Shown here: positions 9,292 to 18,161 of the stretch, in pieces
How positions within the stretch are numbered: the first letter of the stretch is position 1
Layout of the letters: the number at the start of each line of letters is the position of its first letter
Source: Novosphingobium album (ex Liu et al. 2023)
GTDB taxonomy: Bacteria; Pseudomonadota; Alphaproteobacteria; Sphingomonadales; Sphingomonadaceae
Assembly: GCF_029076845.1 (NCBI RefSeq)
Contig: NZ_JARESE010000028.1
Location: 124,001-188,000, forward strand
Direction of reading: 5' to 3'
Length of the DNA: 64,000 nucleotides
The notes under the pieces: generated by a model
Seen by the model: only the letters and a program-made list of their open reading frames with translations
What the model was told of the DNA's origin: nothing
The model's database searches: none
Position numbers and translations under genes: made by a program

Positions 9292-10764
9292 TTGGCTGGG
9301 AACATCGCGATCATCGGCGCCGGCATCGCCGGCTTGTGCACAGCCCGTATGCTGCGGGATATGGGCTATGACGTCAGCATCTTCGAAAAGGAGCCCGATC
9401 TGGGCGGCGTCTGGTCGTCATCGCGGCGCTATCCGGGGCTGACCACGCAGAACCCGCGCGAAACCTATGCCTTTTCCGATTGGCCCATGCCCGAAGACTA
9501 TCCCGAATGGCCGTCCGGTGCGCAGATGCAGGCCTATCTGCAAAGCTATGCCGATCACTTCGGCATCACCCCGCACATCCGCTTTTCCAGCCCCGTCCGC
9601 CAGGCCGAGCCGCTGCCCGACGGATCGGGCTGGACGCTGACGGTCGCCGGCCCCGATGGCGCGGAAAGCCGGCGCTGCGACTGGCTGATCGCCTGCAACG
9701 GCATCTTCTCGATCCCCGCGCTTCCCCCTTTCCCCGGCGCGGAGCGCTTCGCCACCGCGGGCGGGCGCCTGTTGCACACCAGCCAGTTCACCTGGCCGGA
9801 AGACGCGCGCGGGCGCCATGTCCTGGTGGTGGGCTATGGCAAATCCTCTTGCGATGTCGCCAATGCCATCGCCGGGATCAGCGCCAGCACCACCATGGTG
9901 GTGCGCCACCTGATCTGGAAAATTCCCAAGCGCATCGGCAACGTGCTGAATTTCAAGCACCTGTTCCTCAACCGCATGGGCGAGGGGCTGTTCCCGTGGA
10001 TGGAGCTGAAAGGCTTCGAGGCGTTCCTGCACGGGCCGGGCCGGTTTCTCCGCAATGCCATGCTCGCCTCGGTCCAGGCGGTGATTGCCCGCCAGCTCGA
10101 TCTCAAGGCGGTCGGGCTCGATCCGGGCACGCCGCTCGAAACCATCGCGCGCAGCACGGTCAGCCTTGTCAGCGACGGCTTCTACGAGAAAGTGGCGAGC
10201 GGCCAGATCGGCTTCGAACGCGATGCCGAAATCGCCGAACTGATGCCGGGCATGGCGCGGCTGTCGAATGGCAAGGTCGTGCCCGCCGATCTCGTCATCT
10301 GCGGCACCGGCTGGCACCAGCGCGTCGACTTCCTGCCCGAAGCCGTGCGCGCCCGCGTGACTGACGCGCAGGGCAATTTCCGCCTCTATCGCTCGATGGT
10401 GCCGCTCGGCGTGCCGCGCCTGCTGTTCAACGGCTACAACTCGTCGTTCTTCTGCCAGCTCAATGCGGAAATCGGCGCGATCTGGCTGGCGGCGCTGCTG
10501 ACCGGGCGGCTGCGCCTGCCCGCCGAGGCGGCGATGGCGGCCGAGATCGACCGGCGCCTGGCCTGGATGGACGAGCGCACCGGCGGCAAGCACTGCAAGG
10601 GCACCAATATCGTCCCCTTCTCGATCCACCATATCGACGAGTTGCTGCGCGACATGGGCCTTGCCCTGCCCCGCCGCACCCGCATCGCGCAATGGCTGCG
10701 CACCGTGCGCGCATCGGACTTCGCCTGCGTTTGGCGGCGCTTCCGCCAGCGCGCGGCCGGCTGA
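9292..10764 (+). CDS. flavin-containing monooxygenase
   Basis: FAD/NADPH-dependent monooxygenase of 490 residues. The FAD Rossmann motif GAGIAG is at residues 9-14, followed by the acidic strand end EKEPDLGGVW. The second, NADPH-binding motif is VVGYGKSSCD near residue 180. The FMO-type linker sequence is represented by LLHTSQFTWPE. No ATG lies near the conserved N-terminus. The TTG at 9292 puts the first Rossmann strand immediately after the start and is preceded by a G-rich stretch at 9276-9285. The gene is divergent from the TonB receptor/SDR operon. A Baeyer-Villiger or N-hydroxylating activity is possible; the substrate is unknown. Confidence 0.85.
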   Translation: MAGNIAIIGAGIAGLCTARMLRDMGYDVSIFEKEPDLGGVWSSSRRYPGLTTQNPRETYAFSDWPMPEDYPEWPSGAQMQAYLQSYADHFGITPHIRFSSPVRQAEPLPDGSGWTLTVAGPDGAESRRCDWLIACNGIFSIPALPPFPGAERFATAGGRLLHTSQFTWPEDARGRHVLVVGYGKSSCDVANAIAGISASTTMVVRHLIWKIPKRIGNVLNFKHLFLNRMGEGLFPWMELKGFEAFLHGPGRFLRNAMLASVQAVIARQLDLKAVGLDPGTPLETIARSTVSLVSDGFYEKVASGQIGFERDAEIAELMPGMARLSNGKVVPADLVICGTGWHQRVDFLPEAVRARVTDAQGNFRLYRSMVPLGVPRLLFNGYNSSFFCQLNAEIGAIWLAALLTGRLRLPAEAAMAAEIDRRLAWMDERTGGKHCKGTNIVPFSIHHIDELLRDMGLALPRRTRIAQWLRTVRASDFACVWRRFRQRAAG

Positions 10765-10809
10765 CGGGAAATGTCTTGGGGCGCCATCCGGGCTTGCGGC
10801 TGCCGGTGT

Positions 10810-11043
10810 TCAGGTAATGCCAACAATGCCGTTAGCCAGATCCCGCTTCACAATCGCAGCGTTCGCTGCGTAGCTGGGCAGTAGGGGGAGCCCCTTCGAG
10901 ACCGGCCGCCCGGACCTTCGCCACGCCATCTTCGGGTACGGCCAGCACCACCTGTTCGCCCCGCGTCGCAAGCGCCCGCCCGATTGCAATGAAAGGGTGC
11001 AGATGCCAAGTGATCCGACTGGGGCGGGAACTATCCGAGCCAT
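10810..11043 (-). pseudogene. decayed N-terminal fragment of a GT-B glycosyltransferase
   Basis: The intact frame is only a 77-codon ORF, but its first 13 residues (MARIVPAPVGSLG) continue in another frame as LHPFIAIGRALATRG and then VVLAVPEDGVAKVRAAG. Together these read as the N-terminal donor/acceptor domain start of MGT/UGT-type glycosyltransferases, whose usual motif is GSxGDLHPFIAIGRAL. A single missing base inside the GD codon pair (near 11005) explains the shift. The remaining 340 or so residues are absent. It fills the 323-bp gap between the monooxygenase and the ATPase, in which I see no other gene. Confidence 0.55.
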
Positions 11044-11087
11044 GCTGCGTGGGACCTCAAGGATTGTCGCGCCTGCCCGGCCGAAAC

Positions 11088-13616
11088 TCAGCGCGGCGCC
11101 GCGCGGGATTTCGTCAGTTCGAACAGCGCCAGCAGCACTGCGCCGGTCAGGGCGACAAGCCCCAGTTCACCCCAGCCGAGCGGCGCGAAGCCCAGCACGC
11201 GCTGGAGCGCAGGCAGGTTCAGGATGGCGATGGCGCCCACCGCGATGAATGCCAGCACATAGCGGAAGGCGATATTGCCCCGGACCAGGGCATCGCGCAG
11301 CGACGTGCTGAACGAGCGGTTGGCCAGCACCAGCGCGAGGATCGCCGAGACCAGCGCGAAGAACGTCAGCGTGCGCAGTTCCTCGGCGACCAGCCCGTGG
11401 CGCGCCGCCGCGAGATAGAGCGCGATCAGCAGCGCCGCCGCCAGCCCGCCCTGGACGATCCCGCGCGCGACCACGCCCAGCGAGAATAGCCGTTCGGCGG
11501 GATCGCGCGGCGGCCGCCGCATGAGGCGGCTTTCCTCGCGCTCGGCCTCGAACACCAGGGCGCAGACCGGATCGATGATCATTTCCAGCAAGGCGATCTG
11601 GATCGGCCCGAAAATGACCGGGAGCCCCAGCGCGAGGGGCACGATCGCGAGCGCGGCGATCGGCACGTGAACCCCGAAGATGAACCCCATGGCCTTGCGG
11701 ATATTGTCATAGATGCGCCGGCCGACGCGGATGGCGCTGACGATGGCGCCGAAATCATCTTCCACCAGCACGATGGCCGATGCCTCGCGCGCGACGTCGG
11801 TGCCGCGCTTGCCCATGGCGATGCCGATATGCGCGGCCTTCAGCGCGGGCGCATCGTTGACCCCGTCCCCGGTCATCGCCACCACCTGCCCGGCGGCCTT
11901 GAGCGCCTGGACGATCCGCAGCTTCTGCTCGGGCATGGTGCGTGCGAAGATGTCCACATCGCCCACCCCCGCCGCCAGCGCGGCATCGTCGAGCCTGGCG
12001 ACCTCATCGCCGGTCATCACCGCGCCGGTCGCCAGGCCCGCGCTCGCAGCGATCGCCCTGGCCGTGGCGGCATAGTCGCCGGTAATCATCACCACGCGAA
12101 TGCCCGCCGATCGGCACAGCGCGATCGCCTCTGGCACGCCGGCCCGCAGCGGATCGGACAATCCCACCAGCCCCAGCAGGGTGAAGGCGTATGCCTCATG
12201 CGTCTCGGCCAGATATTCGCGGCCGGCGGCCGAAGACGCCACGCCGATCACGCGCATCCCGCGATCGGCCATCGCGCGCGCCGCGTCATCCAGCGCCTGC
12301 CGCCCGGCGGCATCGAGGCGGCACAGCCGCGCGATCGCTTCGGGCGCGCCCTTGGCTGCGATGGTCAGCGGCCCTTGCCCGTCGCCTGCCTGCCACACGT
12401 TGGACATCGCCAGCAGGTCCGGCCGGAGCCCGTGGGTGCGCAGCAGGGCCAGCCCTTCGGCATGTCCGGTGCCGGCTTCCCGGGCGGCGACATGGAAGGC
12501 GACTTCCATGGGATCGACCGGAACCGGCGCGCTCGCCAGCGCGCCGGCCTCGAGCAGCGGGCGGAACCGCGGGTCGCGCGGCGCGTCGGCCAGGCGCGCC
12601 ACCGGCTGCGCGGGCAACCACAGTTCGGCCACGGTCATCCGGTTGCGGGTCAGCGTCCCGGTCTTGTCGGTGCACAGCACGGTCGCCGCGCCCAGCGTCT
12701 CGATCGCCGAGGTCCGGCGCGTCAGCACGCCGACTTGCGCGATCCGCCAGGCGCCCATCGCCAGGAAGATGGTGAGGACGACCGGAAACTCCTCGGGCAG
12801 AAGCGACATGCCGATGGCGATGCCGGCCAGGATCGCATCGAGCCAGCCGCCGCGCAGCAGGCCATAGAGCGCCACCACCAGCAGCGCGACGCCGCCCCCG
12901 CCCACCGCGCAGAACCGCACGATCCGCGCGGTCTCCCGCTGCAGGCGCGGCGCCTGCGTTTCCAGCGTGGCGAGCGAAAGCCCGATCTCGCCGATGCGGC
13001 TGCGCGCGCCGGTGGCGAAGACCCGCGCGATGCCGCCGCCCTGCGTCACGATCGAGCCGGCGAAGACCTGCGGCCGGTCCTCGCCGCCGGGCCCGGCGCG
13101 CTCATCCTCGCCGGATTGCGCGGCGCGCTTGCGCACGGGAACCGATTCGCCGGTGAGCAGCGATTCATCGGCTTCCAGCGCATCGGCTTCCAGCAGCAGC
13201 GCATCGGCGGCGACGCGGTCGCCGGCGTCGAGCACGAGGATGTCGCCCTCCACCACCTCGCGGCCGGCCACCCGGATCGTCTCGCCATCGCGAATGACCA
13301 GCGCGCGCGGCGCCGAAAGATCGCGCAAGGCTTCGAGCACTTTTTCGGTGCGCGCTTCCTGAACGATGGTGAGCCCGATGGACAAGCCCGCGAAGGCCAG
13401 GAGAATGATCGCTTCGGTGGTATCGCCCAGCAGCAGGTAGACCACGCCCGCCGCCAGCAGCAGCGCCAGCATCGGCTCGCGCAGCACTTCCAGCGCGATG
13501 CGCAGCGGCGAGCGCCTGCCAGCGCGGGGCAGCTCGTTCGGCCCGTCGATGGCCAGCCGCTCGCGCGCCTGCCAGGCGGAAAGGCCCGTGTGCCGGGTGT
13601 CCTGCTCAAGCCTCAT
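11088..13616 (-). CDS. P-type cation-transporting ATPase (P2-like)
   Basis: Membrane ion pump of 842 residues. It has an N-terminal cation-ATPase domain (LSAWQARERLAIDGPNELP), an actuator TGES motif at 155-158 and the phosphorylation motif DKTGTLT with Asp317. The hinge motifs TGD and GDGVNDAPAL are present, and several membrane segments occur at both ends. The start ATG at 13616 begins the conserved domain; the longer upstream frame has no homology-like content. The M4 motif is PEEFP (274-278) instead of PEGLP of Ca2+ pumps, and M6 reads EMIIDPVCALVFE. The transported ion is therefore uncertain. It is transcribed alone. Confidence 0.9.
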   Translation of the reverse strand: MRLEQDTRHTGLSAWQARERLAIDGPNELPRAGRRSPLRIALEVLREPMLALLLAAGVVYLLLGDTTEAIILLAFAGLSIGLTIVQEARTEKVLEALRDLSAPRALVIRDGETIRVAGREVVEGDILVLDAGDRVAADALLLEADALEADESLLTGESVPVRKRAAQSGEDERAGPGGEDRPQVFAGSIVTQGGGIARVFATGARSRIGEIGLSLATLETQAPRLQRETARIVRFCAVGGGGVALLVVALYGLLRGGWLDAILAGIAIGMSLLPEEFPVVLTIFLAMGAWRIAQVGVLTRRTSAIETLGAATVLCTDKTGTLTRNRMTVAELWLPAQPVARLADAPRDPRFRPLLEAGALASAPVPVDPMEVAFHVAAREAGTGHAEGLALLRTHGLRPDLLAMSNVWQAGDGQGPLTIAAKGAPEAIARLCRLDAAGRQALDDAARAMADRGMRVIGVASSAAGREYLAETHEAYAFTLLGLVGLSDPLRAGVPEAIALCRSAGIRVVMITGDYAATARAIAASAGLATGAVMTGDEVARLDDAALAAGVGDVDIFARTMPEQKLRIVQALKAAGQVVAMTGDGVNDAPALKAAHIGIAMGKRGTDVAREASAIVLVEDDFGAIVSAIRVGRRIYDNIRKAMGFIFGVHVPIAALAIVPLALGLPVIFGPIQIALLEMIIDPVCALVFEAEREESRLMRRPPRDPAERLFSLGVVARGIVQGGLAAALLIALYLAAARHGLVAEELRTLTFFALVSAILALVLANRSFSTSLRDALVRGNIAFRYVLAFIAVGAIAILNLPALQRVLGFAPLGWGELGLVALTGAVLLALFELTKSRAAPR

Positions 13617-13903
13617 GCGATCCTGATCCGGCCTTTCCCGCCATACATTCCCGAAGTCGCCCGCCGATGCCGCGCGAATCGGCGTCGCTCGGCACATGTT
13701 CTAGCGCATGGCGGCGGCTGCCGGTTGCGGTTCATCAACCGGCCTGCCGAAACGCGGGCGGGGCGATCCGTAGTATTACCCAATGTGCGCCCGGCGAAGG
13801 AATAAGCTATCGTGGCCTCAGCACTGCGCGACTGTGACGGCACGGCGGCGCTGGTCGCGCGGCCCGGCCTGACAACACGCCCTTTGCCAAGGAGAATACC
13901 CCG

Positions 13904-14281
13904 ATGACCTGGAACATCGTCCGCCTGACGCTGGCGCGCACGCCGGAATATCCCGAAGGCTCGCAGGAACATGCCTACGAACTCACCGTGCCCTTGCGAT
14001 CCGATGGCCAGATCGACACGGACGCGTTCGCCCGTTCACCTGCCCACGCGACGGTCCAGAGGGTCTGGCCCGGCCAGGGCGTGAAACGCGGCGCGATCCT
14101 CAAGAAGCGGGGTGGCTGGGCGTTTTCCTACGAACCGGGCGATGCCGATGACGAAGCTGTGTTCCACCTTGAGAACCACCCGCTCGCCGCAGGAAACTAC
14201 GTGACGCTGACCGGGCCGGACGGCGAGGCGCTCCCTTACCGGATCGCCACCATCCGGCCCCTTTCCGGCACGGTCAGCTGA
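13904..14281 (+). CDS. conserved hypothetical protein
   Basis: A 125-residue soluble protein with no signal peptide, membrane segment or motif I recognise. AAGGAG lies ten bases before the ATG, and strong G/C bias at third positions supports coding. The sequence contains RVWPGQGVKRGAIL and a C-terminal NYVTLTGPDGEALPYRIATIRPL, suggestive of a small beta-rich fold. It is divergent from the P-type ATPase, and its last eight bases overlap a small frameshifted gene on the other strand. Function unknown. Confidence 0.75.
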   Translation: MTWNIVRLTLARTPEYPEGSQEHAYELTVPLRSDGQIDTDAFARSPAHATVQRVWPGQGVKRGAILKKRGGWAFSYEPGDADDEAVFHLENHPLAAGNYVTLTGPDGEALPYRIATIRPLSGTVS

Positions 14282-14428
14282 TCGCGATCTTGCGGGTCTT
14301 GCTGGCGGCGGTCTTGTCCGTATCGGCGATGCCCGGCCCTTCGACCGTCAGGCGATAGCCGCCATCCTTCTCGACCGGTTCGACCGCGGGGGCGGCCGCG
14401 CGTGTCCGCGGAGCACGTCGTGGACCAT
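14274..14428 (-). pseudogene. small gene with an apparent frameshift
   Basis: AGGAGG followed five bases later by ATG (14428) gives a strong initiation site, but that frame stops after 26 codons. One frame over, the sequence continues as a plausible protein tail, AVEPVEKDGGYRLTVEGPG then ADTDKTAASKTRKIAIS, to a TGA at 14274-14276 that interlocks with the neighbouring stop. That frame has no start codon of its own before an upstream stop. A one-base change in the proline/alanine-rich segment (about 14385-14410) would join start and tail into a protein of about 50 residues. It may be a real mutation, a homopolymer sequencing error or a programmed shift. Confidence 0.45.
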
Positions 14429-14447
14429 GCGAGCCTCCTGGTGATAG

Positions 14448-14601
14448 CCGTACAACTGTCTTTCATTCACATGCCGCGTGCGATGTGAGCCGTACATTCG
14501 TCTCAAATCTGCAATGAAGATCACCTAGAAGCCCCTTCGATCCAATCATTCAACGAGGGGGCAACTCGTGTCACGCCACAGCTTGAAAACCGTACATTCG
14601 T
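14448..14601 (+). repeat. three-copy CCGTACANNNGT direct repeat upstream of TonB receptor
   Basis: The 12-mer CCGTACATTCGT occurs exactly twice, at 14490-14501 and 14590-14601, 100 bases apart. A related copy, CCGTACAACTGT, is at 14448-14459. The first two lie in the intergenic region upstream of the receptor and the third inside its first codons. Regularly spaced short repeats around a start site are typical of operators, but no factor can be named from the sequence. Confidence 0.4.
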
Positions 14602-16844
14602 TTCTGTCCGCTTCCGTGAGCGGCTGTGCCATCCTGATGGCGCAGCCCGCCACCGCCCAGACAGCGGCCCCGGATATCGATCCCCAGGCGCAACTTGACG
14701 AGATCGTCGTGACCGCGCAGCGCCGGACGGAAAGCAGCCAGGTCGTCCCCCTCGCCATCCAGACCATCTCTGGAGACGCGATCGCCAAGGCCGGATATAC
14801 CGACGTGACCGACCTGCAATACATGGCGCCGGGCGTCCAATATGATCCGACGCAGGGCGCCGCCTTCCAGATTCGCGGCGTGGGCACCACCTCGTTCGAC
14901 TTTTCCAACGCCAAGTCGGTCAGCGTCGTGGTCGATGATGTCGTGATGGACGGCCAGCGCGCGAACGGCCTGATCGGCATGGTCGATATCGCATCGGTCG
15001 ATGTGCTGATGGGGCCGCAAGGCACCCTGTTCGGCAAGAACGCCACCTCGGGCGTGATCGCCGTCACCACCACCAGGCCGAAGCTGGGCGTCACCGCGTT
15101 GCGGGGCAGCGCCAGCTATGGCGAGCATCAGGAGCGCATCCTCAACGCCACCGTCAACCTGCCGCTGGGGCAATATGCCGCACTGCGCGTATCGGGTTTC
15201 GATCAGGCGCAGGATGGCTTCGGCCGCAACGTCACGCTGGATCGGCTTGTCGGGTCCAAGCACGAATATGGCGGCCGCGCGCGGCTTTATCTTGAACCCA
15301 GCGACAGCTTCAACCTGACCCTCTCAGGCGACTATGCGCATCATTGGGACAGCAGCGTGCGTACCCCGGTCGCCGACCAGCCCGCCGGGGTCACGACGAT
15401 CCTCAACGCGCTTGGCGTCTATCCCGGCCCGAAGAACGCCGACACCGCCGACAGCATGTTCGGCGAGATCGAAACGGAGGAATGGGGCGCTTCGGCCCGC
15501 GTCAACGCGAAGCTGGGCGATCATGAACTGACCTCGATCACCGCCTATCGCCACACGCTTTACAACAACAACACGCCGGCCGACCTGACGCCGATCAACC
15601 TCTTCGCCTATCTCCCGTACAATCTCGGCACGCTGGATACCGACAAGGTCAGCCAGGAAGTCCATCTGGCTTCGCCGGCCGACAAGCCGATCACTTATCT
15701 TTTCGGCCTGTTCTATAACCGGCTGGAAGCGCAGCAGGTCCAGTACCAATGGGGCACGCTGGGAACCAGCCCGATCCCTTCCGCGATGCTCTACACCACC
15801 ACCGGCGCCATCGGCGAAGCCGGCAATGCATCGCGCTTCGATGCCGTCAACGAAACCATGGCCGCCTTCGGCCAGGTGCAGTTCAACCTGTCGGAACGGT
15901 TCCGCGTGTCGCTGGGCGGGCGCTACACGCATGACAACAATTCGCAGGGGCTGGATTATGTCTATCTGGACCCCAGGCCGATCACGGGCTTCTCGCCCGT
16001 TTTCATCGCGACCAGCGCGCCGCCGGTCTATCGGTTCGGCCGGGCGAAGGGCAACAACTTCTCATTCCGGGTCGCGCCGGAATTCCAGATCGCCGACCAT
16101 GCGATGCTCTACGCCAGCTATTCGACCGGCTACAAGCCCAAGGGCATCGCCTTTGTCGGCAACAAGTACGCGCCTTACGAGGACGAAACGGTCAAAGCCT
16201 GGGAAATCGGCCTGAAATCGGAATGGTTCGATCGCCGCCTGCGCTTCAACATCGACCTGTTCCGCTCCGACTTCAAGGATTTCCAGGCGACCATCCTGAC
16301 CAAGGTGCCTGATGGCCTGGGCGGCTTCATCCTGGCGCAGGCGATCGGCAACGCGGGCGGCCTGCGCAGCGAGGGCGTGGAAGCCAGCATCGTGGCCCGG
16401 CCAACCCCCTCGCTCACGCTCAGCGCGTCGGGCACTTACACCCGCGCCCGCTTCACCGACTATGTCTATAACGCGACGACCGACTATACCGATACGCGCC
16501 TGCCCAATTCGCCGGACTGGTCATACGCGGTCGCGGGCGACTACGAGCATCCGGTCTCCCCGGGGCTGACCGTGCGTGCCCATGCCGACTATGCCTGGCG
16601 CAGCAAGTACTGGACCGTGGTGGGGCAGCCGGACTGGTCGTTCGTGCCGGCCTTCGGCCTTGCCAACGCGCGGCTGAGCTTCGTCACGGCCGGCAACCGG
16701 CTGGAGTTCGGCGCTTATGCCCGCAACCTGTTCGATACGTACTTCTCCACCGGCTATCAGCTCTACGGCGCGCTCGGCCTGCTGCACTACACCTCGCCCA
16801 ACGCCCGCCGGACGGCCGGCGTGTTCGCCAATTTCAACTTCTGA
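14568..16844 (+). CDS. TonB-dependent receptor (phospholipase module)
   Basis: Outer-membrane receptor of 758 residues with a signal peptide ending around residue 30 (LMAQPATAQTAAPD). Then come a TonB-box/plug segment, DEIVVTAQRRTESSQVVPLA, the plug motif MGPQGTLFGKNATSGVIAV and a barrel ending AGVFANFNF with terminal aromatic. The start is GTG at 14568, preceded by GAGGGGG at 14555-14561. The gene is coupled to the following phospholipase-like gene, whose first possible ATG overlaps its stop. Direct repeats in the upstream region may serve in regulation. The ligand is unknown; a product or substrate of the phospholipase is the natural guess. Confidence 0.92.
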   Translation: MSRHSLKTVHSFLSASVSGCAILMAQPATAQTAAPDIDPQAQLDEIVVTAQRRTESSQVVPLAIQTISGDAIAKAGYTDVTDLQYMAPGVQYDPTQGAAFQIRGVGTTSFDFSNAKSVSVVVDDVVMDGQRANGLIGMVDIASVDVLMGPQGTLFGKNATSGVIAVTTTRPKLGVTALRGSASYGEHQERILNATVNLPLGQYAALRVSGFDQAQDGFGRNVTLDRLVGSKHEYGGRARLYLEPSDSFNLTLSGDYAHHWDSSVRTPVADQPAGVTTILNALGVYPGPKNADTADSMFGEIETEEWGASARVNAKLGDHELTSITAYRHTLYNNNTPADLTPINLFAYLPYNLGTLDTDKVSQEVHLASPADKPITYLFGLFYNRLEAQQVQYQWGTLGTSPIPSAMLYTTTGAIGEAGNASRFDAVNETMAAFGQVQFNLSERFRVSLGGRYTHDNNSQGLDYVYLDPRPITGFSPVFIATSAPPVYRFGRAKGNNFSFRVAPEFQIADHAMLYASYSTGYKPKGIAFVGNKYAPYEDETVKAWEIGLKSEWFDRRLRFNIDLFRSDFKDFQATILTKVPDGLGGFILAQAIGNAGGLRSEGVEASIVARPTPSLTLSASGTYTRARFTDYVYNATTDYTDTRLPNSPDWSYAVAGDYEHPVSPGLTVRAHADYAWRSKYWTVVGQPDWSFVPAFGLANARLSFVTAGNRLEFGAYARNLFDTYFSTGYQLYGALGLLHYTSPNARRTAGVFANFNF

Positions 16845-16861
16845 TGCCGCAGGTGAACCCG

Positions 16862-18076
16862 ATGAAACCGACCTTCGCCAGGCGCCTGTGCGCCCTTGGG
16901 CTGGCCATGCTGGCCATGCCCTGCCTTGAAGCCGGCGCGCGGGAGGCGGCGCGGATGGAGGCTCCGCAGCTTCCCGACAGCCTGCCGATCAACCGCATCC
17001 AGATCCTGGGCACGCACAACAGCTATTCGCAGGGCGTCGATCCCCATATCCTGCGGATGATCGACCAGCGCCTGCCGTCGATGCACACGTTTCTCGACCA
17101 GATGCCCGAGGACGCGCGCAAGGAGTTCCTGCTGGCCCATCCCAACGACGTGACGATGAGCGAGGGCCTCAATTATCGGCACCCCTCGCTCGCCGCGCAG
17201 CTCGACCTTGGCGTCAGGGGGCTGGAGATCGACGTCAACGCCGATCCGCAGGGCGGCGCCTATGCCGATCCGGCAGCCTATCGCCTGTTGCGCCAGCAAG
17301 GCGTGCGCGATCTGCTGGCGTTCGATCCGGCGCCGCTGACCGCGCCGGGCCTGAAGGTGCTGCACATGGCGGATATCGATTTCCGCAGTTCCTGCCCGAC
17401 CTTCCGCGTCTGCCTGACGCAGATGAAGGCATGGTCGGATGCGCATCCGCGCCACGTCCCGATCTTCATCATGATCGAGGCCAAGGTGCAGGCCACGCCG
17501 CTGGTGCCGCGCGACACGCCGGTGCCGCCGTTCACCCCGGCCACTTACGACGAGATCGACAGCACCATCCTCGATGTCATCGGCCGCGACCGGGTGGTTG
17601 CGCCCGATGACGTGCGCGGCACTTATCCGACGCTGGAACAGGCGGTGCTGGCAGGCAACTGGCCTTCGCTGGGCCAGGCGCGCGGCAAGTTCGTCTTCCT
17701 GCTCAGCACCGCGACGGGACGCGACGGCGCATCGGGCTATCTGACCGGGCATCCGGGGCTGAAAGGGCGCCTGGCCTTTCTCGATTCCGCGCCGGGCCGT
17801 GACTATGCCGCGTTCATCCTCAACGACAATGCCCTCGAAAACGGGGCCGAAATCCGCGATCAGGTCGCCAGGGGCTATCTCGTCCGCAGCCGGGCCGATA
17901 TCGAGACCTGGGAAGCCAAGGCGAACGACATGACGCGTGCCAATGCCGCCTTCGCCAGCGGCGCGCAGATCGTCTCCACCGATTTCGAGCAGCCGGGCAA
18001 TGGTTATGGCACGTCCTATGTCGTGCGCTTGCCCGGCGGCGATGTCGCGCGGGCGACCACCACGTCCGCGAAATGA
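16862..18076 (+). CDS. secreted Ca2+-dependent phosphoinositide phospholipase C-like protein
   Basis: Protein of 404 residues with a signal peptide (MKPTFARRLCALGLAMLAMP) and a PLC-like TIM-barrel start, INRIQILGTHNSYSQ. The segment LGVRGLEIDVNADP and the later IMIEAK and IVSTDFEQPG fit the Ca2+-dependent PI-PLC family found in bacteria (PF16670). The ATG at 16862 is preferred because GCAGGTGA precedes it and the signal peptide begins there; an ATG at 16844 overlapping the receptor stop is possible. It is likely exported to the periplasm or beyond and cleaves phosphodiester head groups. Physical coupling to the receptor suggests joint substrate capture. The true substrate is not established. 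Confidence 0.8.
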   Translation: MKPTFARRLCALGLAMLAMPCLEAGAREAARMEAPQLPDSLPINRIQILGTHNSYSQGVDPHILRMIDQRLPSMHTFLDQMPEDARKEFLLAHPNDVTMSEGLNYRHPSLAAQLDLGVRGLEIDVNADPQGGAYADPAAYRLLRQQGVRDLLAFDPAPLTAPGLKVLHMADIDFRSSCPTFRVCLTQMKAWSDAHPRHVPIFIMIEAKVQATPLVPRDTPVPPFTPATYDEIDSTILDVIGRDRVVAPDDVRGTYPTLEQAVLAGNWPSLGQARGKFVFLLSTATGRDGASGYLTGHPGLKGRLAFLDSAPGRDYAAFILNDNALENGAEIRDQVARGYLVRSRADIETWEAKANDMTRANAAFASGAQIVSTDFEQPGNGYGTSYVVRLPGGDVARATTTSAK

Positions 18077-18078
18077 CC

Positions 18079-18117
18079 GGGCGGGCGGGGGGACTTCGCG
18101 GTCCCCGTCGCCCGCCC
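18079..18117 (+). terminator. strong GC hairpin after the phospholipase gene
   Basis: GGGCGGGCG (18079-18087) pairs with CGCCCGCCC (18109-18117), and GGGGAC (18089-18094) with GTCCCC (18101-18106), around the loop TTCGCG. It begins three bases after the phospholipase stop. No T-run follows, so it may be an attenuator or an mRNA-stabilising hairpin rather than a full intrinsic terminator. Confidence 0.55.
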
Positions 18118-18161
18118 GCCCCTGTCGCCGCCGTGTCATCGCCCCCGGTTACTGGCGGTTC

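Noticed and set aside
11667..13805. A 712-codon plus-strand frame opposite the P-type ATPase
   Set aside because: Arg/His/Gln/Gly-rich low-information translation typical of antisense frames in high-GC DNA; the ATPase on the minus strand is complete.
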